Below, one piece after another: positions 8,187-16,863 of a stretch of DNA of 64,000 bases (position 1 is its first letter; the number at the start of each line of letters is the position of its first letter). A model generated the notes under the pieces. It saw only the letters and a list, made by a program, of their open reading frames with translations. It was not told the origin of the DNA and made no database searches. Made by a program: the position numbers and the translations under genes. Source of the stretch: Ramlibacter sp. GTDB lineage: Bacteria; Pseudomonadota; Gammaproteobacteria; Burkholderiales; Burkholderiaceae_C. The DNA lies in NCBI GenBank assembly GCA_016713005.1, contig JADJPY010000004.1, positions 124,001-188,000 on the forward strand. Reading direction: 5' to 3'.

Positions 8187-9197
8187 TCAATGCGCCGCCG
8201 CCGCCCGCGAAAGTCGGTCGCGCACGCCGTCCCATTCCGGGGTGTCCGGGGGCGTTTCGATCCAGATCAGGCGCACGCCGCGGGCATCAAACTCGCGCAA
8301 CACGGCAAACAGCTGGTGGGCCGTGGCACCCGGGTCATCGGGCATGCGCCGCTGCAACACCCGGGCCGTGCGGCAACGCAGGGCCGTGCGCGACCACAGT
8401 GCAATGGGCGGGGGAGTGTCGGCGTGGGCATCCAGCTCGCTGCCCAGCACGTCCAGCGCCGCCTGCAGCGCGCGGGCGTCCATGAGGCGCACGCGGGCAT
8501 CGGGCGCGTAATGGGCCTCCAGCGTGCCCGACGCCCTGGGTGCCGCGCCCAGGGCTGCGGGGTCGGCCAGTGCCCGGCCACAGGCCTGCTCCACCTGGGC
8601 GCGTGTCACCGCGCCGGGGCGCAGCAAGGCGGGCGCGCCCCGCGAGCAGTCCACGATGGTGGACTCGATGCCGACCTCGCACGACCCGCCATCCAGCACC
8701 AGCAGACCATCGCCAAACTCGTCCTGCACATGCGCGGCTGAGGTAGGGCTCACCCTGCCAAAGCGGTTGGCGCTGGGCGCCGCCAGCCCCTGGATGCCAG
8801 CCAGGGCGGCGGCCTGAAGCACACGGCGCGCGACCGGGTGCGACGGGCAGCGCAGGCCCACCGTCGCCTGACCGCCGGCGGCGGCAGCGGCAACGCCCGA
8901 GCGCCGCGGCAGGATCAGGGTCAGCGGCCCGGGCCAGAAGGCGTTCATCAGTCGCTGCGCGAAATCGGGAACCGTGCCGGCAAAAGCCTGGGCGGACCCG
9001 GCATCCGCCACATGCACGATCAGCGGATGGTCGGCCGGACGACCCTTGCGAGCAAACACGGCGGCCACCGCTGCGTCGTTGCCGGCATCGGCGGCCAGGC
9101 CATAGACGGTTTCGGTCGGCAATCCCACCAGCTCGCCGGCGCGCAGGGCCTGCACCGCAGCGGCGACGGAGGCGTCAAGCGCGCCGTCCAGAATCAC
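8187..9197 (-). CDS. tsaC: L-threonylcarbamoyladenylate synthase (Sua5 type)
   Basis: Makes threonylcarbamoyl-AMP from threonine, bicarbonate and ATP for tRNA t6A synthesis, feeding TsaB/TsaD. The YrdC domain is clear: LPTETVYGLAADA, KGRPADHPL, WPGPLTLIL, GLRCPSHP and APSANRFGRVSPT. Beyond it the chain continues through LRPGAVT into a C-terminal domain, so this is the long Sua5 form rather than the short TsaC form. I prefer GTG 9197, which has GGTGAGG upstream at good spacing and gives 336 residues. A TTG at 9218, overlapping purK by 14 bp, would add seven residues and has no clear ribosome site. It follows purK closely on the same strand. Confidence 0.9.
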   Translation of the reverse strand: MILDGALDASVAAAVQALRAGELVGLPTETVYGLAADAGNDAAVAAVFARKGRPADHPLIVHVADAGSAQAFAGTVPDFAQRLMNAFWPGPLTLILPRRSGVAAAAAGGQATVGLRCPSHPVARRVLQAAALAGIQGLAAPSANRFGRVSPTSAAHVQDEFGDGLLVLDGGSCEVGIESTIVDCSRGAPALLRPGAVTRAQVEQACGRALADPAALGAAPRASGTLEAHYAPDARVRLMDARALQAALDVLGSELDAHADTPPPIALWSRTALRCRTARVLQRRMPDDPGATAHQLFAVLREFDARGVRLIWIETPPDTPEWDGVRDRLSRAAAAH

Positions 9198-9204
9198 CCG
9201 GGCC

Positions 9205-10395
9205 TCACCATGGCGCAATACCGAGCAGCGCAGCCGCCTGCAGCGCCACCGCCCGAACGCTCGCAGCGTCCGGCCCGGTCAGCGTCAGGTGGCCCATCTT
9301 GCGGCCAGGCCTGGCCTCTTGCTTGCCGTACAGGTGGAGGTGCGCGCCGGGCAGCGCCAGCACCTGCGCCCAGGGTGGTGTGACCGCAGGGGCGGCGGCC
9401 GCACCCGCGGGGCCCTGGCCCGCAGCGACCTGGGGGAACCACAGATCACCCAGCAGGTTGAGCATGATGGCCGGGCTGTGCTGGCGTGGCTGCGCCAGAG
9501 GCAAGCCGGCCAGCGCCCGCACCTGCAACTCGAACTGCGAAGCGTCACACGCATCCATCGAATAGTGGCCGCTGTTGTGCGGACGCGGGGCCATCTCGTT
9601 GACCACCAGCGAGCCGTCCTGCAACAGGAAGAATTCGACACACAGCACACCCACGTAGCCAAGCCCGTTCGCTATGTTTTTTGTAGCAGCAATCGCAGCA
9701 CTGGCGGGGGCTGGCGGCAGATTTCCTTCATGAACTTCAGTCACAGCCAGGATCCCGCCGCGGTGCAGGTTGCGCTGCGGGGGCAGGTGCACCACCTGCC
9801 CGTCACGACCGCGCGCCACGATGACCGACAGCTCGCACACCAGCGCCAGCTGCTGCTCCAGCACGCAGGGCGCGTAGCCCAGGGCCGCCCACGCGTCGGC
9901 CAGCTCGTCGGCGTTGGCCACGCGGGCCTGCCCCTTGCCGTCGTAGCCCAGACGGGATGTCTTCAGAATGCCGGGGAACAGTGAAGCGTCCACCATGGCC
10001 ACCTGGGCCGGCGTCTCGATCACGGCGTAGGGCGCACACGGTACGCCACACCGCTGGAAATGCTGCTTCTCGCGCACCCGGTCCTGCGCGATGGCCACCG
10101 CCTCACCGGCAGGGGCGACCGGTCGGGTTGCAGCCAGGGTGCGCAGCGCGGCGGACGGGACGTTCTCGAACTCGGTGGTCACGGCCGCGCTCAGGCGCGC
10201 CAGTTCGGCCAGCCCCTGCGGGTCCTCGTAGCCCGTCTTGACGTGGTGGTGGCTCACCAGTCCGGCAGGGCTGGTGACGTCGGCGTCCAGCACGGCGGTG
10301 AAGTAGCCCATCTGCTGCGCCGCATGCACAAACATGCGGCCAAGCTGGCCGCCGCCCATCACCCCAAGGGTGGATCCCGGGAGGATGACGCTCAT
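9205..10395 (-). CDS. purK: 5-(carboxyamino)imidazole ribonucleotide synthase
   Basis: ATP-dependent carboxylation of aminoimidazole ribonucleotide to N5-CAIR in purine synthesis. The 396-residue protein has the N-terminal GVMGGGQLGRM nucleotide motif, an ATP-grasp domain with FPGILKTSRLGYDGKGQ, and the metal-binding segment VNEMAPRPHNSGHYSMD. It works with the purE product encoded 79 bp upstream. The dispersed 54-bp repeat R3 (9671-9724) lies in the coding sequence and encodes part of the ASAAIAATKNIA helix before LGYVGVL, without disturbing the conserved fold. Confidence 0.96.
   Translation of the reverse strand: MSVILPGSTLGVMGGGQLGRMFVHAAQQMGYFTAVLDADVTSPAGLVSHHHVKTGYEDPQGLAELARLSAAVTTEFENVPSAALRTLAATRPVAPAGEAVAIAQDRVREKQHFQRCGVPCAPYAVIETPAQVAMVDASLFPGILKTSRLGYDGKGQARVANADELADAWAALGYAPCVLEQQLALVCELSVIVARGRDGQVVHLPPQRNLHRGGILAVTEVHEGNLPPAPASAAIAATKNIANGLGYVGVLCVEFFLLQDGSLVVNEMAPRPHNSGHYSMDACDASQFELQVRALAGLPLAQPRQHSPAIMLNLLGDLWFPQVAAGQGPAGAAAAPAVTPPWAQVLALPGAHLHLYGKQEARPGRKMGHLTLTGPDAASVRAVALQAAALLGIAPW
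9671..9724 (-). repeat. 54-bp dispersed repeat, copy R3 (inside purK)
   Basis: Read on the minus strand it starts AAATCTGCCGCCAGCCCCCG and ends GCTAC-aaaaaac-ATAGC. It lies in frame within purK, in the same orientation as the gene. Confidence 0.8.
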
Positions 10396-10474
10396 GTGCC
10401 CCCCACGCTTGTCGCCGCGTGTACTGCGCTGCCCCCCTGGGGGGCCATCGCGCCTTGGGACGGCCCGGCGGCGC
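10396..10474. other. purE-purK spacer with a strong GC palindrome
   Basis: The 79-bp gap between purE and purK holds GCCCCCC-t-GGGGGGC at 10431-10445, followed by a cytosine- and guanine-rich tail reading into the purE stop. A hairpin this strong could act as an mRNA stabiliser or partial terminator between the two genes. From memory, spacers of this wording (TGCCCCCC, then TTGGGACGGCCCGGCGGCGCTCA) recur in Comamonadaceae genomes, so it may be another dispersed repeat. Only one copy is visible here. Confidence 0.45.
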
Positions 10475-10966
10475 TCATGCTGCGGGCGGCAAGGTCATCG
10501 CGCGCGCTTCTTCGGTCTGCTTCGCGCGGAAGGCCTCCAGCCGGCCGCGCAGGGCGGCGTCGTGCTGCGCCAGCATGGCCACGGCGAACAAGGCTGCGTT
10601 GGCCGCTCCGGCAGCGCCGATGGCAAACGTGGCCACCGGGATGCCCTTGGGCATTTGCACAATGCTGTGCAGCGAATCCACCCCCTGCAGGTGCCGGCTG
10701 GCCACCGGCACGCCCAGCACCGGCACAATGGTCTTGGCCGCCAGCATGCCGGGCAGGTGGGCCGCTCCGCCCGCGCCAGCGATGATGGCGCGCAGCCCGC
10801 GCGGACCCGCGCTTTCGGCATACGCGAACAGGTCGTCCGGCATGCGGTGGGCCGAAACGACACGCGCTTCATGGGCGACACCGAATTCCTGGAGAATCTG
10901 GACTGCGTGCTGCAGGGTGTCCCAGTCAGAGCTGGACCCCATGACAACACCAATGAGAGGGGTCAT
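10475..10966 (-). CDS. purE: N5-carboxyaminoimidazole ribonucleotide mutase
   Basis: Converts N5-CAIR to CAIR in purine synthesis. The 163-residue product shows the class I PurE signature: GVVMGSSSDWDTLQ, the active-site histidine region VVSAHRMPDDL, IAGAGGAAHLPGMLA and GVPVASRHLQG. Its ATG at 10966 has GGAGCC upstream. It is divergent from cnoX, and its product hands CAIR on to PurC through the usual pathway; purC is 1 kb away on the same strand beyond cnoX. Confidence 0.97.
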   Translation of the reverse strand: MTPLIGVVMGSSSDWDTLQHAVQILQEFGVAHEARVVSAHRMPDDLFAYAESAGPRGLRAIIAGAGGAAHLPGMLAAKTIVPVLGVPVASRHLQGVDSLHSIVQMPKGIPVATFAIGAAGAANAALFAVAMLAQHDAALRGRLEAFRAKQTEEARAMTLPPAA

Positions 10967-11017
10967 TGGCTGGCTCCTAAAGATTGAATTTTACGTTTAC
11001 AGCCCGAACTGCACCCG

Positions 11018-11974
11018 ATGATCGACGTTACCGTAGAGAACTTTGAAGCCGAGGTGATCGCCGCCTCGCACACGACGCCCGTGCTGGTGGACTTCTGGGC
11101 GCCCTGGTGCGGCCCGTGCAAGGCCCTTGGCCCGATCCTTGAAAAGCTGGAAACCGCGTATGGCGGGCGCTTCCATCTGGTCAAGATCAACTCCGACGAA
11201 GAGCAGCAGCTGGCCGCCGCTTTCGGCATTCGCAGCATCCCCACCTGTGTGTTGCTGAAGAACGGCCAGCCGGTGGACGGCTTCATGGGCGCCCTGCCCG
11301 AAGGACAGGTCCGCGCCTTTCTGGACAAGCATGTGCCCACCGAGCAGGCGCTGGAAGCCGAAGCCGAGACCGAGGAAGCCGAGGCACTGCTCGAGTCCGG
11401 CGACACCGCCGCCGCGCTGGCCAAGCTGCGCGAGGCGGTGCAGGCCGACCCGGCCAACGACGACGCCCGCTTCGAATTTGCCCGGCTGCTGATCGCCACC
11501 GGCGGCTACGAGGAAGCGGGTGCCGCGTTGGCACCGGCACTGGCCCGCATCCCCAGGCCGCTTCGCTTTGATGCGCTTGCGCACTGGATGGACGCGCTGA
11601 AGTTCGTGCTGGACGACGAGCGCGGCAACTGGAGCATCGAGGAATTTGACGCGAAGATCGCCCAGGACAAGCGCGACTTTGACACCCGCTACGCCAAAGC
11701 CCGCGCCCTGATGGCCGAGGGCGAATGGACGGCGGCGTTGGACGAGCTGCTGGAGATCGTCATGCGCGACCGCAAGTGGAACGACGAGGCCGCGCGCAAG
11801 ACCTACGTGGCCATCCTGGAGTTGCTGTCGCCCGCGCGCCCGCGCAACACGGCCGAGGCTGGCGGCAAGTCCGCCGGCGGCATCGAGCTGATGGGCAAGG
11901 CCGCGATGGTCGAGGACCCGCAGGCCGCGCTGGTCTCCAGCTACCGGCGCAAGCTCAGCATGGCGCTGAACTGA
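11018..11974 (+). CDS. cnoX: Thioredoxin-TPR co-chaperone, CnoX/YbbN family
   Basis: A 318-residue protein with an N-terminal thioredoxin fold (residues 1-105, VDFWAPWCGPCKALGP, then SIPTCVLLKNG) and a C-terminal TPR region (about 115-300) with helical pairs around ALLESGDTAAALAKLREAV. CnoX holds unfolding proteins under hypochlorous acid stress and passes them to GroEL and DnaK. E. coli CnoX lacks a WCGPC active site, but this protein has it, so it should also be redox active, as reported for other CnoX proteins. It is the only plus-strand gene within the purine/glycolysis block and converges on purC with a 9-bp gap. Confidence 0.9.
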   Translation: MIDVTVENFEAEVIAASHTTPVLVDFWAPWCGPCKALGPILEKLETAYGGRFHLVKINSDEEQQLAAAFGIRSIPTCVLLKNGQPVDGFMGALPEGQVRAFLDKHVPTEQALEAEAETEEAEALLESGDTAAALAKLREAVQADPANDDARFEFARLLIATGGYEEAGAALAPALARIPRPLRFDALAHWMDALKFVLDDERGNWSIEEFDAKIAQDKRDFDTRYAKARALMAEGEWTAALDELLEIVMRDRKWNDEAARKTYVAILELLSPARPRNTAEAGGKSAGGIELMGKAAMVEDPQAALVSSYRRKLSMALN

Positions 11975-11983
11975 CGCAGGACG

Positions 11984-12880
11984 TCAGGCCGTCAGGCGTT
12001 GCATCGCCTCGCGGTAGCGGGCGGCGGTGTTCTCGATCACCTCGCGCGGCAGGCGCGGCGCCGGGGGCGTCTTGTCCCAGGGCTTGCCGTTGACCTGCGC
12101 CGCCTCCAGCCAGTCGCGCAGGAACTGCTTGTCGTAGCTGGGCGGGTTGCTGCCGGGCGCATAGCTCTCGGCGGGCCAGTAGCGCGACGAGTCGGGCGTG
12201 AGCACCTCGTCCATCAGCACCAGCGTGCCCTGCTCGTCCAGGCCGAACTCGAACTTGGTGTCGGCAATGATGATGCCCTTGGTGGCCGCAAACTCGCTGG
12301 CCGCCTTGTAGATGGCGATGCTGATGTCGCGGATGCGGGCCGCCAAATCCGCACCAACGATCTCGACCGTCTTGTCAAAGGTGATGTTCTCGTCGTGCTC
12401 GCCGGCCTCGGCCTTGGCCGCGGGGGTGTAGATCGGCGCGGGCAGCTTGCTCGCGTTCCGCAGCCCTGCCGGCAGCTTCACGCCACACACGGCCTGCCCT
12501 TCCTGGTATTCCTTCCAGCCGCTGCCGGCCAGGTAGCCGCGCACCACGGCTTCCACCGGGATGGGCTTGAGGCGCTGCACCAGCATCGCGCGCCCCCTGA
12601 TCTGCGCCGCCTCTTCGGGCGTCACCACGCTGGCGGGGTCGTCGCCGGTCAGGTGGTTGGGGCAGATGTGGCCCAGCCGCGCAAACCAGAACAGCGCCAT
12701 CTGCGTGAGCAGCTCGCCCTTGCCGGGAATGGGCTCGCCCATGATCACGTCAAACGCGCTGATGCGGTCGGACGCCACCATCAGGATGCGGTCGTCGCCC
12801 ACGGCGTAGTTGTCCCGCACCTTGCCACGCGCCAGCAGCGGCAAGGAGGCCAGTGCCGAGGTGTGCAGCGTCGCGCTCAA
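11984..12880 (-). CDS. purC: Phosphoribosylaminoimidazole-succinocarboxamide synthase
   Basis: Ligates aspartate to CAIR in purine synthesis. The 298-residue product has GKVRDNY near the N-terminus, SDRISAFDV, EAVVRGYLAGSGWKEY, and KFEFGLDEQGTLVLMDEVLTPDSSR near the middle, typical of the longer bacterial form. I place the start at TTG 12880, which overlaps the fba stop codon as TTGA; the frame stays open upstream only as out-of-frame fba sequence. This gives a product beginning LSATLHTSALASLPLLARGKVRD, in line with homologues, and implies translational coupling with fba. Confidence 0.95.
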   Translation of the reverse strand: MSATLHTSALASLPLLARGKVRDNYAVGDDRILMVASDRISAFDVIMGEPIPGKGELLTQMALFWFARLGHICPNHLTGDDPASVVTPEEAAQIRGRAMLVQRLKPIPVEAVVRGYLAGSGWKEYQEGQAVCGVKLPAGLRNASKLPAPIYTPAAKAEAGEHDENITFDKTVEIVGADLAARIRDISIAIYKAASEFAATKGIIIADTKFEFGLDEQGTLVLMDEVLTPDSSRYWPAESYAPGSNPPSYDKQFLRDWLEAAQVNGKPWDKTPPAPRLPREVIENTAARYREAMQRLTA

Positions 12881-13941
12881 TGCACCACCTGGGCCAGCTC
12901 GCCCTTGCTGTACTTGGCGGCCACCACCTGCAGGCTGTCGCCCTTGATCTTGCCGGCCTGGCCTTCGCAGCCGAACTCGATGTAGCGCTGCTTGCAGATC
13001 TGCTTGGCCGCCTCGCGGGCGGGCTTGAGCCATTCGCGGGCGTCGAACTTCTCGGGGTTCTCGGCCAGGAACTTGCGCACCGCGCCGGTCATGGCCAGGC
13101 GGATGTCGGTGTCGATGTTGATCTTGCGCACGCCGTACTTGATGGCGTGCTGGATTTCCTCCACCGGCACACCGTAGGTTTCCTTCATCTGGCCGCCGTA
13201 CTGGCGGATGATGGCCAGCAGCTCCTGCGGCACGCTGCTGGAGCCGTGCATCACCAGGTGGGTGTTGGGGATGCGGCGGTTGATTTCCTTGATGCGGTCA
13301 ATGGCCAGGATGTCACCGGTGGGCTTGCGGGTGAACTTGTAGGCGCCATGGCTGGTGCCAATGGCAATCGCCAGCGCGTCCAGCTGCGTCTTCTTGACGA
13401 AGTCGGCGGCCTGCTCGGGGTCGGTCAGCAGCTGCTCGCGCGTCATGGTGGCGTCGGTGCCGTGGCCGTCTTCCTTGTCGCCCTTCATGGTCTCCAGTGA
13501 CCCCAGGCAACCCAGCTCGCCCTCGACCGTCACGCCCAGCCTGTGGGCCATGTCCACGACCTTGCGCGTCACGTCCACGTTGTAGTCGTAATCGGCAATG
13601 GTCTTGCCGTCGGCCATCAGCGAGCCGTCCATCATCACCGAGCTGAAACCCAGGTTGATGGCGCCCTGGCAGACGTCGGGGCTCTGGCCGTGGTCCTGGT
13701 GCATCACCAGCGGGATTTGCGGGTACATCTCCACCGCGGCCTGGATCAGGTGCTTGATGAAGGGCTCGCCCGCGTACTTGCGTGCGCCGGCGCTGGCCTG
13801 CAGGATCACCGGCGCGCCGGTTTCCCTGGCGGCCTCCATGACGGCCTGGACCTGCTCCAGGTTGTTGACGTTGAATGCCGGAATGCCGTAGCCGTTTTCG
13901 GCGGCATGGTCCAGCAACTCGCGCATCGAGACGAGTGCCAT
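12877..13941 (-). CDS. fba: Fructose-bisphosphate aldolase, class II (Calvin-cycle subtype)
   Basis: Zinc-dependent cleavage of fructose 1,6-bisphosphate in glycolysis and its reverse in gluconeogenesis. The 354-residue protein shows YGIPAFNVNNLEQ, the zinc ligands in VMHQDHGQS, and GFSSVMMDGSL, then GELGCLGS, a second zinc site at GTSHGAYKF and VMHGSSSVPQE. The length and wording match the CbbA-like subtype (TIGR01521) common in Burkholderiales. No other Calvin-cycle gene is nearby, so the subtype name does not imply autotrophy. It lies between pyk and purC on the same strand, and its stop codon overlaps the purC start. Confidence 0.96.
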   Translation of the reverse strand: MALVSMRELLDHAAENGYGIPAFNVNNLEQVQAVMEAARETGAPVILQASAGARKYAGEPFIKHLIQAAVEMYPQIPLVMHQDHGQSPDVCQGAINLGFSSVMMDGSLMADGKTIADYDYNVDVTRKVVDMAHRLGVTVEGELGCLGSLETMKGDKEDGHGTDATMTREQLLTDPEQAADFVKKTQLDALAIAIGTSHGAYKFTRKPTGDILAIDRIKEINRRIPNTHLVMHGSSSVPQELLAIIRQYGGQMKETYGVPVEEIQHAIKYGVRKINIDTDIRLAMTGAVRKFLAENPEKFDAREWLKPAREAAKQICKQRYIEFGCEGQAGKIKGDSLQVVAAKYSKGELAQVVH

Positions 13942-14016
13942 GACGGTGTCCTTACGGGAAATGGGTGGGCGGATGGGAACTGCGGCGATTTTACCGCCGC
14001 ACCCCCTGCGCAGCCC

Positions 14017-15450
14017 TTACGCCACCTGGCAGATCTTGAGCATGTTGGTGCCGCCGGGGGCACCCATGGGCTCGCCGCAGGTGATGGCGTAAACGTCCCC
14101 GCGGGTGACGATGCCGCGCTTCTTGAGGTGGCCCTCGGCCTGCTCCAGCGCGGTGTCGCGGTCGGCGCTGGTGTCCATCAAGAGGGGCCGCACATTGCGG
14201 TACAGCGCCATCTTGCGCTGCGTCGTCAGCTTGGGCGTGAGCGCATAGATCGGGATGTGGATGCGGTGGCGGCTCATCCACAACGGGGTGGAGCCGCTGT
14301 CCGTCAGCGCCACGATGGCCTTGGCGCCCAGATGGTGGGCCGTGAAGAGCGCCCCCATGGCAATGGTCTGGTCGATGCGGTCAAAGCGCTCACCGGTGAA
14401 GTCGGCGTCCAGCTCCACGTGCTCGGCACCCTCGGCGGCCTCGCAGATCTTGGCCATCTCCAGCACCGTCTCCAGCGGGTACTTGCCTGCGGCCGTCTCG
14501 GCGCTGAGCATCACGGCGTCGGTGCCATCGAGCACGGCATTGGCCACATCGCTCACCTCGGCGCGGGTGGGCACCGGATTGGTGATCATGGACTCCATCA
14601 TCTGCGTGGCGGTGATCACCACCTTGTCGTGCTGGCGCGCCATGCGGATCATCCGCTTCTGCAGCGCCGGCACGGCCGCGTTGCCCACTTCGACCGCCAG
14701 GTCGCCACGGGCCACCATGATGCCGTCGCTGGCCTTGAGGATGGCCTCCAGGTGCGGGATGGCCTCGGCCCGCTCGATCTTGGCAATCAGCCCCGGCTTG
14801 TGGCGGTGCTCGGCGCCGGCCACGTTGCACAGCTGGCGCGCCATTTCCATGTCGGTGGCGTTCTTGGGGAAGCTCACCGCCACATAGTCGGCCTGGAAGC
14901 CCATCGCGGTACGGATGTCCTCCATGTCCTTGGCCGTCAGCGCCGGGGCTGTCAGGCCGCCGCCCTGCTTGTTGATGCCCTTGTTGTTGGACAGCTCGCC
15001 GCCCAGCTTGACCGTGGTGCGCACCTGCTCGCCCTTGACTTCGTCCACCGTCAGCACGATCAGCCCGTCGTTGAGCAACAGCACGTCGCCGGCCTTCACG
15101 TCGCGCGGCAGCTCCTTGTAGTCCAGCCCCACGCCGTTAATGTCCCCCGGCTCGGCGCGCGAGGCGTCCAGCACGAACTTCATGCCCGGCTCCAGCATGA
15201 CCTTGCCGTCGGCAAACTTGCCCACGCGGATCTTGGGGCCCTGCAGGTCGGCCATGATGGCCACCTCGCGCCCGGCACGCTGGGCGGCAGCGCGCACCAG
15301 CGTGGCGCGGTCGATGTGGTCCTGCGCCTTGCCGTGGCTGAAGTTCAGCCGGACGACATTGACGCCCGCCTGGATCATGGCTTCCAGCAGGGCCGGGTCG
15401 CTGGACGCGGGGCCCAGGGTGGCAACAATCTTGGTGGCGCGACGCGGCAT
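14017..15450 (-). CDS. pyk: Pyruvate kinase
   Basis: Last step of glycolysis, forming ATP and pyruvate from phosphoenolpyruvate. The 477-residue protein starts MPRRATKIVATLGPASS and contains VRLNFSHG, ADLQGPKIRVG, the catalytic lysine and metal motif PGLIAKIERAEAI, MVARGDLAVEVG and TATQMMESMI. The C-terminal allosteric domain (GAKAIVALTDSGSTPLWMS) is present. In related genomes pyk usually sits next to pgk; here pgk is 18 kb away on the other side of the type I secretion island. Confidence 0.97.
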   Translation of the reverse strand: MPRRATKIVATLGPASSDPALLEAMIQAGVNVVRLNFSHGKAQDHIDRATLVRAAAQRAGREVAIMADLQGPKIRVGKFADGKVMLEPGMKFVLDASRAEPGDINGVGLDYKELPRDVKAGDVLLLNDGLIVLTVDEVKGEQVRTTVKLGGELSNNKGINKQGGGLTAPALTAKDMEDIRTAMGFQADYVAVSFPKNATDMEMARQLCNVAGAEHRHKPGLIAKIERAEAIPHLEAILKASDGIMVARGDLAVEVGNAAVPALQKRMIRMARQHDKVVITATQMMESMITNPVPTRAEVSDVANAVLDGTDAVMLSAETAAGKYPLETVLEMAKICEAAEGAEHVELDADFTGERFDRIDQTIAMGALFTAHHLGAKAIVALTDSGSTPLWMSRHRIHIPIYALTPKLTTQRKMALYRNVRPLLMDTSADRDTALEQAEGHLKKRGIVTRGDVYAITCGEPMGAPGGTNMLKICQVA

Positions 15451-15656
15451 GCGGGAGTCTCCGGGTTCTGGTCTGGGGCGCCGATTTTCCCACGCGGGGC
15501 GGGGCGGGCCGGTTTGGCCACCGCATCAGGCGGGTTTTGCACGCATTGTTGATTTGCATCAGGCCCTGCGGCGCCGCCCCAGCCTAGCATGCGCAGTTGC
15601 TATTGAACCTGACCCCATCTGAACGCACCGCAACGCGCCCACTGGATGTGCCAGCC

Positions 15657-16751
15657 ATGACCAAAACCACCCCTGCCCTGCAACCCGTACCGCCCGAAGC
15701 CCCCCTGCCCCACCGCAAGACCCTGCGCCAGTGGCTGATACCGCTGTCCACCCGCGTCACCGCGCGCGCCATCGCCCTGCTGGTGCTGGACTACGCCCTG
15801 CTGCTTTCGGCACTGGCCGGCACCGTTCTGCTGGACGCGCTGTGGGCCAAGCTGCTGTGCGGCGTGGCCGCAGGCTTTGTCATCGGGCGGCTCTTCATCA
15901 TCGGCCACGACGCCTGCCACCAGAGCCTGACGCCCCACCGCCAGCTCAACAAGTGGCTGGGGCGCATCGCCTTCCTGCCGTCGCTCACGCCCTACAGCCT
16001 GTGGGACGTGGGCCACAACATGGTGCACCACGGCTACACCAACCTGAAGAACGTGGACTTCGTCTGGGCGCCCTGCACGCCGCAGGAGTGGGCCGAGATG
16101 AGCGCATGGCAGCGCCTGCAGTACCGCGTGTACCGCAGCGGCTGGGCGCCCGGCCTGTACTACATGGTGGAAATCTGGTGGAAGCGCATGTTCTTCCCCA
16201 ACGCGCGGCACATGCCAACGCGCCGGCGCGCCTTCCTGTTGGACAACCTGCTCATCAGCACGGCCGGTGCCGTCTGGCTGGGCGGGCTGTGGGCCGCCGC
16301 CAGCGCCGCAGGCCAGCCCCTGTGGGCCGTGCTGCTGGCTGGCCTGATGGTGCCCTTCTTCTTCTGGTGCGCCATGATCGGCTTTGTGGTCTATGTGCAC
16401 CACACCCACCGGCGCATCTCGTGGCACGACGACAAGGTGGCCTGGGCGCGCGCGCAGCCCTTTGTGTCCACCACCGTGCACCTGACCTTCCCGCTGCGCT
16501 TTGGCGCGCTGGTGCACCACATCATGGAGCACACCGCCCACCACGTGGACATGAGCATCCCGCTGTACCGCCTGAAGCAGGCCCAGGCCCGGCTTGAAGA
16601 GCTGCTGCCCGGGCGCATCGTGGTGCAGCCCTTCTCGTGGCGGTGGTACTTTGAGACAGCGCGCTCGTGCAAGCTGTACGACTTCACCCGCCGCAGCTGG
16701 ACGGACTTTGCCGGCCGGGCGACGTCCACGCCGGGCCCCGTGGCCTGCTAA
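15657..16751 (+). CDS. Membrane fatty acid desaturase
   Basis: A 364-residue integral membrane di-iron desaturase. The three histidine boxes are present: HDACH around residue 84, HNMVHH around residue 120, and HTAHH near residue 304, with further histidines in VVYVHHTHRR. Four to five hydrophobic helices surround them, for example ALLVLDYALLLSALAGTVLL. I prefer ATG 15657; an upstream in-frame TTG at 15597 would add 20 residues without a family match. The layout is like bacterial omega-6/delta-12-type acyl-lipid desaturases, but the double-bond position cannot be told. It is divergent from pyk and convergent with the HlyD gene, and may belong to the same accessory block. Confidence 0.85.
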   Translation: MTKTTPALQPVPPEAPLPHRKTLRQWLIPLSTRVTARAIALLVLDYALLLSALAGTVLLDALWAKLLCGVAAGFVIGRLFIIGHDACHQSLTPHRQLNKWLGRIAFLPSLTPYSLWDVGHNMVHHGYTNLKNVDFVWAPCTPQEWAEMSAWQRLQYRVYRSGWAPGLYYMVEIWWKRMFFPNARHMPTRRRAFLLDNLLISTAGAVWLGGLWAAASAAGQPLWAVLLAGLMVPFFFWCAMIGFVVYVHHTHRRISWHDDKVAWARAQPFVSTTVHLTFPLRFGALVHHIMEHTAHHVDMSIPLYRLKQAQARLEELLPGRIVVQPFSWRWYFETARSCKLYDFTRRSWTDFAGRATSTPGPVAC

Positions 16752-16770
16752 ATACCCGCTGGAGGCCCGA

Positions 16771-16790
16771 AAGCCGCCGCAGGCGGGTTT
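16771..16790 (+). terminator. Candidate rho-independent terminator after the desaturase
   Basis: CCGCC-gca-GGCGG followed by GTTTTGGG, 20 bp after the desaturase stop codon. The stem is only 5 bp but all G-C, and the T-tract is short. Confidence 0.4.
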
Positions 16791-16798
16791 TGGGCATC

Positions 16799-16852
16799 AA
16801 ATCGGCCTCCAGCCCCCGCCGGCTGGACCTGGGCCGCTATTGTTTTTATAGC
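16799..16852 (+). repeat. 54-bp dispersed repeat, copy R4
   Basis: AAATCGGCCTCCAGCCCCCG ending in GCTAT-tgttttt-ATAGC, between the convergent desaturase and hlyD-like genes. It is among the copies closest to consensus and stops 11 bp before the hlyD-like stop codon. Confidence 0.85.
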
Positions 16853-16863
16853 AACTTGCGGCG

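Noticed and set aside
8122..8235. Longer N-terminus for the second SGNH lipoprotein
   Set aside because: The extension would overlap sua5, lacks a signal sequence and moves the lipobox 50 residues into the protein; ATG 8121 has a clear GGAGA site.
15550..15605. Eighth copy of the 54-bp repeat near TTGCTATTGAA
   Set aside because: Only GCTAT is shared; the AAATC start and CCCCCG block are missing and there is no ATAGC arm.
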